IMG/VR virus record: IMGVR_UViG_3300044612_003084
Coordinates: 1-20,462 of that record
Direction: 5' to 3' (one strand)
DNA length: 20,462 bases
From: a virus
Numbering within the stretch: position 1 is the stretch's first letter; the number at the start of each line of letters is the position of its first letter. This document shows, piece by piece, positions 1 to 7,112 of this stretch. The position numbers and the translations under genes are program-made. The notes under the pieces are model-generated. The model saw only the letters and a list, made by a program, of their open reading frames with translations, was not told where the DNA came from and searched no databases.

Positions 1-1
1 A

Positions 2-379
2 TCGAGTGATAATAAAATAGATGTGTATGGTAATGTTTATAATCCTATAACATACAAATTAGAAGGTTTAAGAGATTACCGTTATCATTTTGCTATAGAA
101 AACTGCAAGAAAGATTTTTGGTTTACTGAAAAACTTATTGACTGTTTAAACACAGGCACTATACCTATTTACTGGGGCTGTCCTTCAATTCATAAATATT
201 TCAATACAGAAGGTTTTATTATTTTTGACACACTGCCTGAATTAAAAGAAAAACTTAAATTATGTACTCCAGAATACTACGAAAGTAGATTACCTTTTAT
301 AAAAGAAAATTTCGAACGAGCACAGAATTTTATTTTAGCAGAAGATTGGATATATAAAAATAAACTTTATTTAATTTAA
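2..379 (+). CDS. GT10-family (alpha-1,3-fucosyltransferase-like) glycosyltransferase, 3' part
   Basis: This is the C-terminal part of a gene that begins before the window; the frame is open from base 2 with no obvious true start. The visible protein carries the GT10 donor-binding signature: HFAIENCKKDFWFTEKL followed by GTIPIYWGCPSI and then FIIFD. In the family the Glu-Asn and the TEKL segment bind the GDP part of GDP-fucose, and the enzymes move L-fucose (or a related GDP-6-deoxysugar) onto a sugar acceptor. It stops 13 bases before a GDP-fucose-synthase-type gene on the same strand, which fits a shared donor sugar. The acceptor is unknown: a host surface glycan or a glycosylated virion protein are both possible. 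The GT10 call is firm; fucose as the transferred sugar is inference, since the neighbouring ColD-like gene makes colitose an alternative. Confidence 0.85.
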   Translation, partial: SSDNKIDVYGNVYNPITYKLEGLRDYRYHFAIENCKKDFWFTEKLIDCLNTGTIPIYWGCPSIHKYFNTEGFIIFDTLPELKEKLKLCTPEYYESRLPFIKENFERAQNFILAEDWIYKNKLYLI

Positions 380-392
380 AATTAAATATAAC

Positions 393-1319
393 ATGCAAAC
401 TAAAATTTTAGTTACTGGTGGTACAGGCATGGTAGGTCGCCATTTAAGAGATTTAGGTCTTTCTGCAATTTATGTAGGCTCTAAACAAGCAGACTTAACA
501 AAATATAATGAAGTAGATGAATTATTTAATTTTATCAGGCCCACTACTGTAGTGCATTTAGCTGCAAAAGTGGGTGGTATATTAGATAATATTAAAAACC
601 CTATAAGTTTTTACGAAAACAATATAGATATTAATACAAATGTAGTTAAATGCGCCTACAAGTATGGGTGTACACGTTTTGTCGGGGTGCTCAGTACTTG
701 TATATACCCCGATAACTTAAATCCAGACTGCTACCCTTTAACAGAAGATAAAATACATGACGGACCTCCAACTATAACTAATTTTTCATATGGTTACGCT
801 AAACGTTGTTTAGATGTACATCTTAAGTGTTATCAAAAACAACATAATTTGCAGTATAATAGTTTAATACCATGTAATCTTTATTCAGAGTACGATCATT
901 TTGAAGGGGATAAAGCTCATTTCGTGACTAGTCTTGTACGTAAAATAGCCTTAGCGAAAATCAATAAAAAAGATAGTATAGAACTGTACGGTACGGGTAA
1001 GCCTTTAAGACAATTCATGCATGCTGAAGATTTTGCAAGAGCAATTATACAGTATACAAAAGGGGAATATTATGCGGATTTAAACATAGCAACACCTGAA
1101 GTTTATACTATTAAACAAATAGCTGAAATAGCTCTTGAAGCATGTGATGCAACTTCTTTAAAAATTAACTGGGATAGGTCTAAGCCTGACGGGCAACACA
1201 GAAAAGATGTCACTGATAATAAGTTTAAACAATTTTTTCCACACTTTAAATATACTACTTTAAAGGATGGTATAAAGAGAACTTTTGATAATTATTATCA
1301 TGGTATGGTTATTAAATGA
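393..1319 (+). CDS. fcl: GDP-L-fucose synthase family epimerase/reductase (Fcl/WcaG or ColC type)
   Basis: This is a short-chain dehydrogenase/reductase of 308 residues, close to the roughly 320 of E. coli WcaG. The N-terminal VTGGTGMVG (7-15) is the NADP(H)-binding Rossmann loop. The GDP-fucose-synthase catalytic set is present: Ser101 and Cys103 in STCIYP, Tyr133 and Lys137 (YxxxK), and His176 in DKAHFV. In the family, the enzyme epimerises C3 and C5 of GDP-4-keto-6-deoxy-D-mannose and reduces C4 to give GDP-L-fucose. The next gene overlaps its end by 20 bases and encodes a 3-dehydratase acting on the same type of intermediate, so a ColC-like role (C5 epimerisation and C4 reduction to GDP-L-colitose) is a real alternative. 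The GDP-mannose 4,6-dehydratase needed to supply the substrate is not in the window. No Shine-Dalgarno sequence precedes the ATG. Confidence 0.88.
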   Translation: MQTKILVTGGTGMVGRHLRDLGLSAIYVGSKQADLTKYNEVDELFNFIRPTTVVHLAAKVGGILDNIKNPISFYENNIDINTNVVKCAYKYGCTRFVGVLSTCIYPDNLNPDCYPLTEDKIHDGPPTITNFSYGYAKRCLDVHLKCYQKQHNLQYNSLIPCNLYSEYDHFEGDKAHFVTSLVRKIALAKINKKDSIELYGTGKPLRQFMHAEDFARAIIQYTKGEYYADLNIATPEVYTIKQIAEIALEACDATSLKINWDRSKPDGQHRKDVTDNKFKQFFPHFKYTTLKDGIKRTFDNYYHGMVIK

Positions 1320-2478
1320 ATCTAATTTTACTTGGAAGGACCGTCTTAAGATTTGCGCGTTCTTCTTAAACAAAAAGAAATTCTGGACAATGGCAGATGA
1401 GGTCTCAAAATTTGAGACTAGAATGGCTGAGTATGTTGGCAGTAAATATGCTATTTTTGTATCGAGTGGCTCAACTGCGAACACTTTAATAGCTATGCAC
1501 TTAAAAGATAGGTTAAGGGCAGAAGGAAAAAATATCGTTATTTTTCCTTCTACTACATGGATTACTTCAGTTTCCCCGTTTCTTAGAGAAGGCTTTACCC
1601 CGCACTTTATAGATATTACTTTAAAAGACTTAAGTTTAGATTTAGAAAAACTCGAAGAATATTTAAAACTTAACTGCAATAAAGTTGCATGTGTATTTGT
1701 AACGAGCTTATTAGGTTTCAGTCCAAATATAGATAAACTTTATGATTTAAGTGTAAAATATGGAGTCAAAATAATGTTAGACAACTGCGAGTCTACTTTC
1801 ACTCGTTATAAAGAACGTAATATTTCTTTTTATTTTACCTCTACTACTAGTACATATTTTGGTCATCAAATACAAAGTGTAGAGGGCGGTTTTGTGTTTA
1901 CAAACTGCAAAAAAGAAAGGGATTACTTTCTTATGGCCAGAAATCACGGAATGGTACGCAGTCTTTCTACGGAAGAAGATAAAATTCCTTTCCGCAATCT
2001 AGATGTTGATAGTCGTTTTGATTTTAATTTATTAGGAAATAATTTTAGAAATACTAATATTAACGCATACATTGGTCAGTTAGACATTAAAAGAGCAACC
2101 AAATATACTAAAAAAAGAAAAGAATTGTATAGTTTTTATTTAGATAAAGTAAAAAATATTTCCCTTTTACAAACAATTGAAATGAGAACAGGATTATACG
2201 AAGATGTACCTTTTTCTTTTCCTATAATTTTTACCGAAGGTGGAATAAAAAAAGATATTGAAACCCGGGTACTCGGTGCAGATATTGAAACTAGGCCTAT
2301 TATTTCAGGCAATCTTTTAAGACAAACTTGTCTTAAAGAAATTGCAGATGCTAGGTCTTTTCCAGTAAGCGATTTTATACATAAAAATGGTTTTTATGTA
2401 GGGCTACATAATAGAGTTACTAAAAAACACGTTACTGAGCTTGTAGAAATTCTAAAAACCGGCCTGTCATATTTTTAA
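1300..2478 (+). CDS. ColD-like PLP-dependent GDP-4-keto-6-deoxyhexose 3-dehydratase (DegT fold)
   Basis: The protein has 392 residues in the DegT/DnrJ/EryC1 aminotransferase fold, close to the 388 of E. coli ColD. SSGSTAN (about 55-61) is the phosphate-binding loop, and Asp161 in LDNCES is the residue that pairs with the PLP pyridine nitrogen. At the position of the Schiff-base lysine it has His189, in FGHQIQSVEGG; ColD has His188 there in a nearly identical motif. That replacement converts the fold from transamination to C3 deoxygenation, so I call it a dehydratase and not an aminotransferase. ColD makes GDP-4-keto-3,6-dideoxymannose on the way to L-colitose. I chose ATG 1300 because the family N-terminus starts near it; an upstream TTG at 1285 would add five residues. 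It overlaps the preceding epimerase by 20 bases, which suggests coupled expression. The 3' end overlaps the convergent GT11 gene by 12 bases. Confidence 0.82.
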   Translation: MVWLLNESNFTWKDRLKICAFFLNKKKFWTMADEVSKFETRMAEYVGSKYAIFVSSGSTANTLIAMHLKDRLRAEGKNIVIFPSTTWITSVSPFLREGFTPHFIDITLKDLSLDLEKLEEYLKLNCNKVACVFVTSLLGFSPNIDKLYDLSVKYGVKIMLDNCESTFTRYKERNISFYFTSTTSTYFGHQIQSVEGGFVFTNCKKERDYFLMARNHGMVRSLSTEEDKIPFRNLDVDSRFDFNLLGNNFRNTNINAYIGQLDIKRATKYTKKRKELYSFYLDKVKNISLLQTIEMRTGLYEDVPFSFPIIFTEGGIKKDIETRVLGADIETRPIISGNLLRQTCLKEIADARSFPVSDFIHKNGFYVGLHNRVTKKHVTELVEILKTGLSYF

Positions 2479-3282
2479 CCAACTCTCTGGTATTACATCT
2501 TTGGGATCAATAACACCTTCATAGGCAGGTCCAAACCATTTTTTAGGCCCGACCACTATTTTTTTAGGGTTAATATTTAACCAAGCAGCCCACCAGCTAA
2601 ATGAACTGTTAGCTATTATGTTATGCGCGCACATACTCATTGCACACATATCTTCAAAAGGATTAGTAAGCGTAGAAAAAAATACTCTTGAATCTTGTGC
2701 AAAAGCTTGTTTGCACCATTCAATATCATCAGAGAAAATTAAATAATATTTAGTTTTAATTGACTTACAAGCTTTTATATAATACTCCTGCGGCATAAGT
2801 GGGTGATGTTCTTGTTTATGTACGTAATCCCCTCTACGTAAATGTAAGGAGGTCGTATTTTCAGGCTCTATATTTAACTGCTTAAACAATTGCACAGCTT
2901 GTTCCTTAATTTCAGGCTTGAATTGAAAATTGTCTATAATGTAATTTTTATTATGAATGAAATATTTTTCACTTTGAAAATAGCCAGCTAAATCAGTATT
3001 ATCAGGCTGTTCTAGTACTTTACTATCATAATGAAACCAGCGCTCATTATAAACGTTTAATTTCATCTGGCCTAGTTCTTCTATAGTTATAGAAGGAGTT
3101 TTAATAATAAAACCTTCTGCTATAGATCTGTTCATACAATTATAATTAATATCAAAGTATGAAGGCCTTAAAGGAATTCTTACTTCATACCCTTTACTTT
3201 TACCTAAAGATAATAAAGCCGCGTACTGAAACATAGAATTGCCTATGTTACCGTGCACCCCCAATTTAGAGTATGTTATCAT
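2467..3282 (-). CDS. GT11-family (alpha-1,2-fucosyltransferase-like) glycosyltransferase
   Basis: The protein has 271 residues. Typical GT11 blocks are visible: GVHGNIGNSMFQYA at 8-21, HLRRGDYV at about 147-154 (the GDP-sugar-binding HxRRxD motif), YLIFSDDIEW, and NSSFSWWAAWLN near the C-terminus. GT11 enzymes transfer fucose from GDP-fucose to O2 of a hexose, usually galactose. Some relatives in O-antigen loci may use GDP-colitose instead, which is plausible here because a ColD-like gene converges on it. I start it at ATG 3282, where the conserved N-terminus begins; a longer frame opens at a TTG at 3312 and would run into the gene upstream. It lies 11 bases downstream of another glycosyltransferase on the same strand, so the two probably form a small operon. 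No ribosome-binding site is seen. Confidence 0.85.
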   Translation of the reverse strand: MITYSKLGVHGNIGNSMFQYAALLSLGKSKGYEVRIPLRPSYFDINYNCMNRSIAEGFIIKTPSITIEELGQMKLNVYNERWFHYDSKVLEQPDNTDLAGYFQSEKYFIHNKNYIIDNFQFKPEIKEQAVQLFKQLNIEPENTTSLHLRRGDYVHKQEHHPLMPQEYYIKACKSIKTKYYLIFSDDIEWCKQAFAQDSRVFFSTLTNPFEDMCAMSMCAHNIIANSSFSWWAAWLNINPKKIVVGPKKWFGPAYEGVIDPKDVIPESWLKI

Positions 3283-3293
3283 TTTAAAAAAAA

Positions 3294-4046
3294 TTATTCT
3301 ATCCAATTCCAATTTTTAATTTCTTGTTTTAATTCTTCTTTAGTTAATTTTGAAACTCTGTTGTATTCATTTAAGTTAGAAGCAATATATGGATTGTGGT
3401 TATAAGAAGTATCTTTTCTTTCATGAGTTAAGTGCAATAAAGGATCTGAGACTCTACCAAACTTATAACCAAGTCGGCTGAATCTTGTATAAATTTCATT
3501 ATCTTCATACCCCAGCCCTTTAAAGTTTTCGTTGGCGCCACCGCCCTCCCAAAAAACAGAAGCATTAAAAAAGACCGCTCCACCAACTGAATGCGGGTTA
3601 AATAAAGTGCAATGCTCTAAAGTAACATGTTCTGTACTTGCTGTACTTTTAATTTTTTCATGAAATTGTTTAGGTACATCGTAAAACCGACCATCATATG
3701 GATAAACAATATCAGCATCCTTATTCATAATAATTTTTGTAGCTTTTTTAAGCTGGTTAGGAGTAAACAAAACGTCTGCATCATAATGCGCGATTATAGA
3801 GGTTTTCGCGTATTTTGCAGCTAAATTTACACCCCGTTGCCTATTAAAAAATTCTTCTGTTTTACAAAAAACGTACCCGCAGTTGTATTTATTTGCTAAT
3901 TTAGGGGATACGTCTTGCTCACAAAGCACAATATTTGTGTCAAAGTTGGTTTGCAAATATGGGATAGTAATATCTAAATTTTTAACTCTATCTTCACTAT
4001 CTACTTTAATTGCAATTAAAAATGTAACGTTTTTTAAGTCTACCAT
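3294..4046 (-). CDS. GT-A glycosyltransferase (GT2/GT7-like) with DxD motif
   Basis: This protein of about 250 residues has a GT-A nucleotide-sugar-binding layout. VTFLIAIKVDSEDR near the N-terminus matches the first strand of GT2-type enzymes. HYDADVLF holds the metal-binding Asp-x-Asp (about 89-91). A later block, VGGAVFF followed by ANENFKGLGYEDNEIYTR, resembles the galactosyltransferase GWGGEDDD region of GT7 and chondroitin-synthase-type domains. The donor and acceptor cannot be told from sequence. ATG 4046 is preferred because homology starts just after it; longer in-frame starts at 4094 and 4109 would overlap the divergent gp46 gene. With the GT11 gene after it, it forms a two-gene - strand unit facing away from the replication genes. 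Confidence 0.7.
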   Translation of the reverse strand: MVDLKNVTFLIAIKVDSEDRVKNLDITIPYLQTNFDTNIVLCEQDVSPKLANKYNCGYVFCKTEEFFNRQRGVNLAAKYAKTSIIAHYDADVLFTPNQLKKATKIIMNKDADIVYPYDGRFYDVPKQFHEKIKSTASTEHVTLEHCTLFNPHSVGGAVFFNASVFWEGGGANENFKGLGYEDNEIYTRFSRLGYKFGRVSDPLLHLTHERKDTSYNHNPYIASNLNEYNRVSKLTKEELKQEIKNWNWIE

Positions 4047-4076
4047 ATTTTTATTTACAGTAGATTTAAAATTATT

Positions 4077-4094
4077 ACACTCTAATATTAGCAT
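4077..4094 (+). promoter_or_regulatory. Possible promoter with ACACTCTAAT motif before gp46
   Basis: ACACTCTAAT lies eight bases before the gp46 ATG. The same core with TATAAT, ACACTATAAT, precedes the genes at 12817 and 14357 at nearly the same distance. It sits in the short divergent gap between the - strand glycosyltransferase and gp46, where a promoter is needed for the + strand block. No clear -35 element is seen. If it is a -10 box the transcript would start at or almost at the ATG. Confidence 0.4.
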
Positions 4095-5918
4095 ATGCGG
4101 TATATTCATTTTAAGAGGCTTAAAGCTACTAATTTTCTTTCTATTGGTAAGAAGCCTGTTGAAGTTGTATTCCGTCCCGGTCTTAATATTATTACCGGCC
4201 GTAATTTTGATAAAGCTGATCGAGCTAACGGAGTAGGCAAATCAACTATTGCAGATGCAATGCATTTTGCATTGTATGGAAGCACCATAAGAGAACTAAA
4301 GAAAGAAAACATAGTAAATGATCAAGCCCCGGATAGTCTTTGTGAAGTAGAACTCGAGTTTGTTTGCATACAAGGAGAAACTAGTAACACTTATAAGATA
4401 GTAAGAACGCTCAATCCAACCAAATGTTATCTCTTTATGAACGATCAAGAAATAACTCGTTCAGGGGTACCGCAAACTACTGAGTATATTGTTGATATAA
4501 TTAAAACTTCTTCTGAAGTTTTCCAGAATAGTGTAGTAATGACTATTAACAACACTGTACCTTTTATGGCGCAGAAAAAAGTTGAAAAGCGCAAATTCAT
4601 TGAAGGCATACTCGGGCTTGAAGTGTTCGGTAATATGCTGCTTTTTGCACGTCATGACTACAATGAAACCAAACGTAATCTAGAAGTAGAAACAACTAAA
4701 TTTGAAGAGATAAATCGCTCTTTACAGGATAATATAAAACAAAAAGAACTTTACGACGCAAACAAAGAAAAGAGACTTGAAACGCTTAAAGTACGTCAAA
4801 CTAATAATAGTAATGAGCTTTTTCTGCTTAAAGAAAAATTAGATAAGTTTGAGCCGGTAGATAGTGAAGCTAAAGCAAAACTAGAAGAAGAGCTTAAAAA
4901 TTTTACTAATGCTAAAAAAATATTAGCCGGAAATTTGCTAGAAACGGAAAGACTTATTACCGAGGCTAACACCCATATTAAAATTAATACCGATCGTAAT
5001 AAAAAAATAAAAAAAGTAAACAGTCTATGCCCCCATTGCGGAAAAGATTTGGCCGAAGCTGTCAATACTCAATACGAAAAAGATAAAAATGATTGTATAA
5101 GAGAAATTGAAAAGTACGAAGAAGTACTAAAAACTAATACCCCTAAACACAAGGATATTACTAGTAAAATTAGTAAATTAGAAGAAAATTTAATTAAACT
5201 GCAAAACAGGTTTAACGAGTTTGTTATACGCAAAAAAGAAATAGAAAATATAAATTCAAGAATTACCCAGTTAGACGCATGGCAACAGCAACTATCTATA
5301 GATATAGACAATCTTAATAAGGATTCAAATAATTTTGAAAAGATTATTCTAGATATAACGTCCCGCATAAACGAAACCAAAACTGGTATAACCGCTTTGC
5401 AGACACGTATTGAAATAATTGAAAACGCTAAACTAATAGTTTCAGAAGAAGGAGTAAAATCCTATATAGTTAAGAAGATTATTGAAGTATTAAACACTAG
5501 ATTAGGGTTCTACTTGAAAAAACTTGAAAGTAACAGTATTGTGCGTTTTAATGAGTTTTTTGAAGAAATTATTACTAACGAGCGAGGCAAAGAATGTAGC
5601 TATTTTAATTTTTCAGGAGCTGAGCGTAAGGCTATAGATCTAGCCATGCTTTTTACTTTTCAGGATATAAGAAGAGCACAGGCTCAAGTATGTCTTAATT
5701 TATCTATGTTTGACGAGCTTTTTGACTCGTCTTTGGATGAAAAAGGTATTGAGTTAGTACTTGATATTCTTAAAGAAAGAGTAGATAACTATAATGAAGC
5801 TATTTATATTATTTCTCACCGTAAAGAAAGTAAAAAGTACTGTATAGGCGGAGAAATAATCTTCTTAGTAAAGAAAAACGGCATTACCACACGAACAACT
5901 AACTATGACTTATCCTAA
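4095..5918 (+). CDS. 46: gp46-like recombination endonuclease subunit (SbcC/Rad50 family)
   Basis: This protein of 607 residues is an ABC-type ATPase of the SMC/Rad50 group. The N-terminal lobe has ITGRN followed by NGVGKST (Walker A, to residue 51). A long charged coiled-coil region (about 190-450) is broken by the zinc hook CPHCGK (Cys312, Cys315). The C-terminal lobe has the ABC signature FSGAERKA (506-513), Walker B LSMFDELFD (536-544) and ISHR (about 573-576). In T4, gp46 with the nuclease gp47 resects double-strand ends for recombination-dependent replication and host DNA degradation. Gene 47 normally sits just upstream, but here that place is taken by sugar genes on the other strand, so gp47 must lie elsewhere. 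The Walker A loop carries an odd insertion. The end overlaps the next gene by 14 bases. Confidence 0.93.
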   Translation: MRYIHFKRLKATNFLSIGKKPVEVVFRPGLNIITGRNFDKADRANGVGKSTIADAMHFALYGSTIRELKKENIVNDQAPDSLCEVELEFVCIQGETSNTYKIVRTLNPTKCYLFMNDQEITRSGVPQTTEYIVDIIKTSSEVFQNSVVMTINNTVPFMAQKKVEKRKFIEGILGLEVFGNMLLFARHDYNETKRNLEVETTKFEEINRSLQDNIKQKELYDANKEKRLETLKVRQTNNSNELFLLKEKLDKFEPVDSEAKAKLEEELKNFTNAKKILAGNLLETERLITEANTHIKINTDRNKKIKKVNSLCPHCGKDLAEAVNTQYEKDKNDCIREIEKYEEVLKTNTPKHKDITSKISKLEENLIKLQNRFNEFVIRKKEIENINSRITQLDAWQQQLSIDIDNLNKDSNNFEKIILDITSRINETKTGITALQTRIEIIENAKLIVSEEGVKSYIVKKIIEVLNTRLGFYLKKLESNSIVRFNEFFEEIITNERGKECSYFNFSGAERKAIDLAMLFTFQDIRRAQAQVCLNLSMFDELFDSSLDEKGIELVLDILKERVDNYNEAIYIISHRKESKKYCIGGEIIFLVKKNGITTRTTNYDLS

Positions 5919-7080
5919 TTTCGGCAATGTATTTGGAGCTCCGCAACTACCATTTGGCGTACCAGCTGTCGGTAACCCTATGGTCAACGCAGCACCTCAA
6001 CAGGTTATGCAACACGGTGGGATGCCTAACGGCTTAGATCGAGCTATTAGTTTTGCTGCCGACCATCAAGGTTGCGGGTTCTGGAGAATGCATTGGCCGG
6101 AATTACTAATTAACGGGCAGCAACTTGGAATTATTAACAATAATAATTTCATGATTTTGCAAGAGAACTTTTATGGTGGTATTAAGAGCGTACGTGTTCA
6201 AAGACAGGTAACCCCTACTCAGCTGCAATTTGTAAAGTTTTTAAGAGAGCTTTCTAATAAAACTAACAAATTTAAAATTTATTACGAAATTGATGATGTT
6301 ATTTTTCCAGAAGATATTCCTGTGTATAACAAGGCTCGAGAGGCATTTGTAGACCCAGTTATAGGGGCTACAGCTATAGAAATAATGAAACATTGCGATA
6401 TGATTACTACCCCGACTGCCTACATGTCTCAGTATTATCAAAAAAGAAGCGGGGTACCTGCAATAGTACTACCTAATTATATACCTAAGTTTTGGCTAGA
6501 TAGATTTTATACAAAATCTAAAATAGTTGAAAATTTTGATAGAAATAGAAAGCGGCCACGGGTAGGTTATGTCGGTAGCCCTACTCATTTCAATATTGCA
6601 AAATTACCCGGGGTTCAAGATGACTTTAAAGGTATTGTAGAAGTTATTATTAAAACAGTAAAAAACTTTAAATGGGTGTTGATGGGGGGTCTCCCACAAG
6701 AACTTGAACACTATGTGCGTACCGGAGAAATTGAATACCAGCCCTGGGCTCGTATTTTTGATTACCCTTCAGTCTATGATAGTTTGAATCTTAATGTAGC
6801 TATTGCACCTATTCAAAATAATCCTTTTAATCTGGCAAAAGCTAATATTAAATACATTGAAGCAGGGGCGTTAGGTATCCCGTGTGTATGTCAAGATCTC
6901 GAGCCGTATAAAATTGCTCCTTTGCGTTTTAACACAGGGGATGAAATGATTGATAAAATTAAAAAATTGACTTCTGATAGAAAAACTTACCTCACCGAAT
7001 CTGATAATGCCCGCAAAGTTGCATGTAAATACTGGCTGGAAGATCATATTGATGAGTACGTAAAGCTATATTTTACTTGA
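5905..7080 (+). CDS. GT-B fold glycosyltransferase (GT4-like) with low-complexity N-terminus
   Basis: The protein has 391 residues. The first 45 or so are rich in Gly, Pro, Asn, Met and Gln with no clear fold. The body looks like a GT-B enzyme: FWRMHWPELLI, then KIYYEIDDVIF (124-134), CDMITTPTAYM, a linker to the donor domain at VGYVGSPTHF (220-229), and KANIKYIEAGALGIPCV (312-328), the usual C-terminal donor-binding helix with a conserved Glu319. Substrates are unknown. It is wedged between gp46 and DNA polymerase and overlaps gp46 by 14 bases, away from the sugar island but in the replication operon. T4 encodes DNA glucosyltransferases, so a DNA-base target is conceivable; glycosylation of surface sugars or virion proteins is at least as likely. 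Confidence 0.75.
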   Translation: MTYPNFGNVFGAPQLPFGVPAVGNPMVNAAPQQVMQHGGMPNGLDRAISFAADHQGCGFWRMHWPELLINGQQLGIINNNNFMILQENFYGGIKSVRVQRQVTPTQLQFVKFLRELSNKTNKFKIYYEIDDVIFPEDIPVYNKAREAFVDPVIGATAIEIMKHCDMITTPTAYMSQYYQKRSGVPAIVLPNYIPKFWLDRFYTKSKIVENFDRNRKRPRVGYVGSPTHFNIAKLPGVQDDFKGIVEVIIKTVKNFKWVLMGGLPQELEHYVRTGEIEYQPWARIFDYPSVYDSLNLNVAIAPIQNNPFNLAKANIKYIEAGALGIPCVCQDLEPYKIAPLRFNTGDEMIDKIKKLTSDRKTYLTESDNARKVACKYWLEDHIDEYVKLYFT

Positions 7081-7090
7081 ACTTTATGTA

Positions 7091-7112
7091 AGGTCATACG
7101 ACAATATGACCT
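7091..7112 (+). promoter_or_regulatory. Hairpin abutting the gp43 start codon, possible translational operator
   Basis: AGGTCATA (7091-7098) and TATGACCT (7105-7112) are perfect 8-base inverted repeats around the loop CGACAA, and the gp43 ATG follows at once. The only Shine-Dalgarno-like bases in the leader (AAGG, 7090-7093) run into the 5' arm and would be hidden when the stem forms. In T4 and RB69, gp43 represses its own synthesis by binding an RNA hairpin at this place; the sequence here is different, so an equivalent role is inference. Confidence 0.55.

Noticed and set aside
1260-1679. 139-codon open frame on the - strand opposite the ColD-like gene
   Set aside because: It is antisense to conserved DegT-family sequence and has no family features.
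1285-2478. DegT-family aminotransferase with a TTG start
   Set aside because: The PLP lysine is replaced by His, as in ColD, so transamination is unlikely; ATG 1300 is a better start and matches ColD residue numbering.
4047-4094. Promoter for the - strand glycosyltransferase genes
   Set aside because: A promoter should be in this divergent gap, but on the - strand I find only AT-rich sequence without a convincing -10/-35 pair.
3294-4109. Longer - strand glycosyltransferase starting at ATG 4109
   Set aside because: Conserved sequence begins only after ATG 4046, and the long form would overlap the divergent gp46 start and its promoter region.
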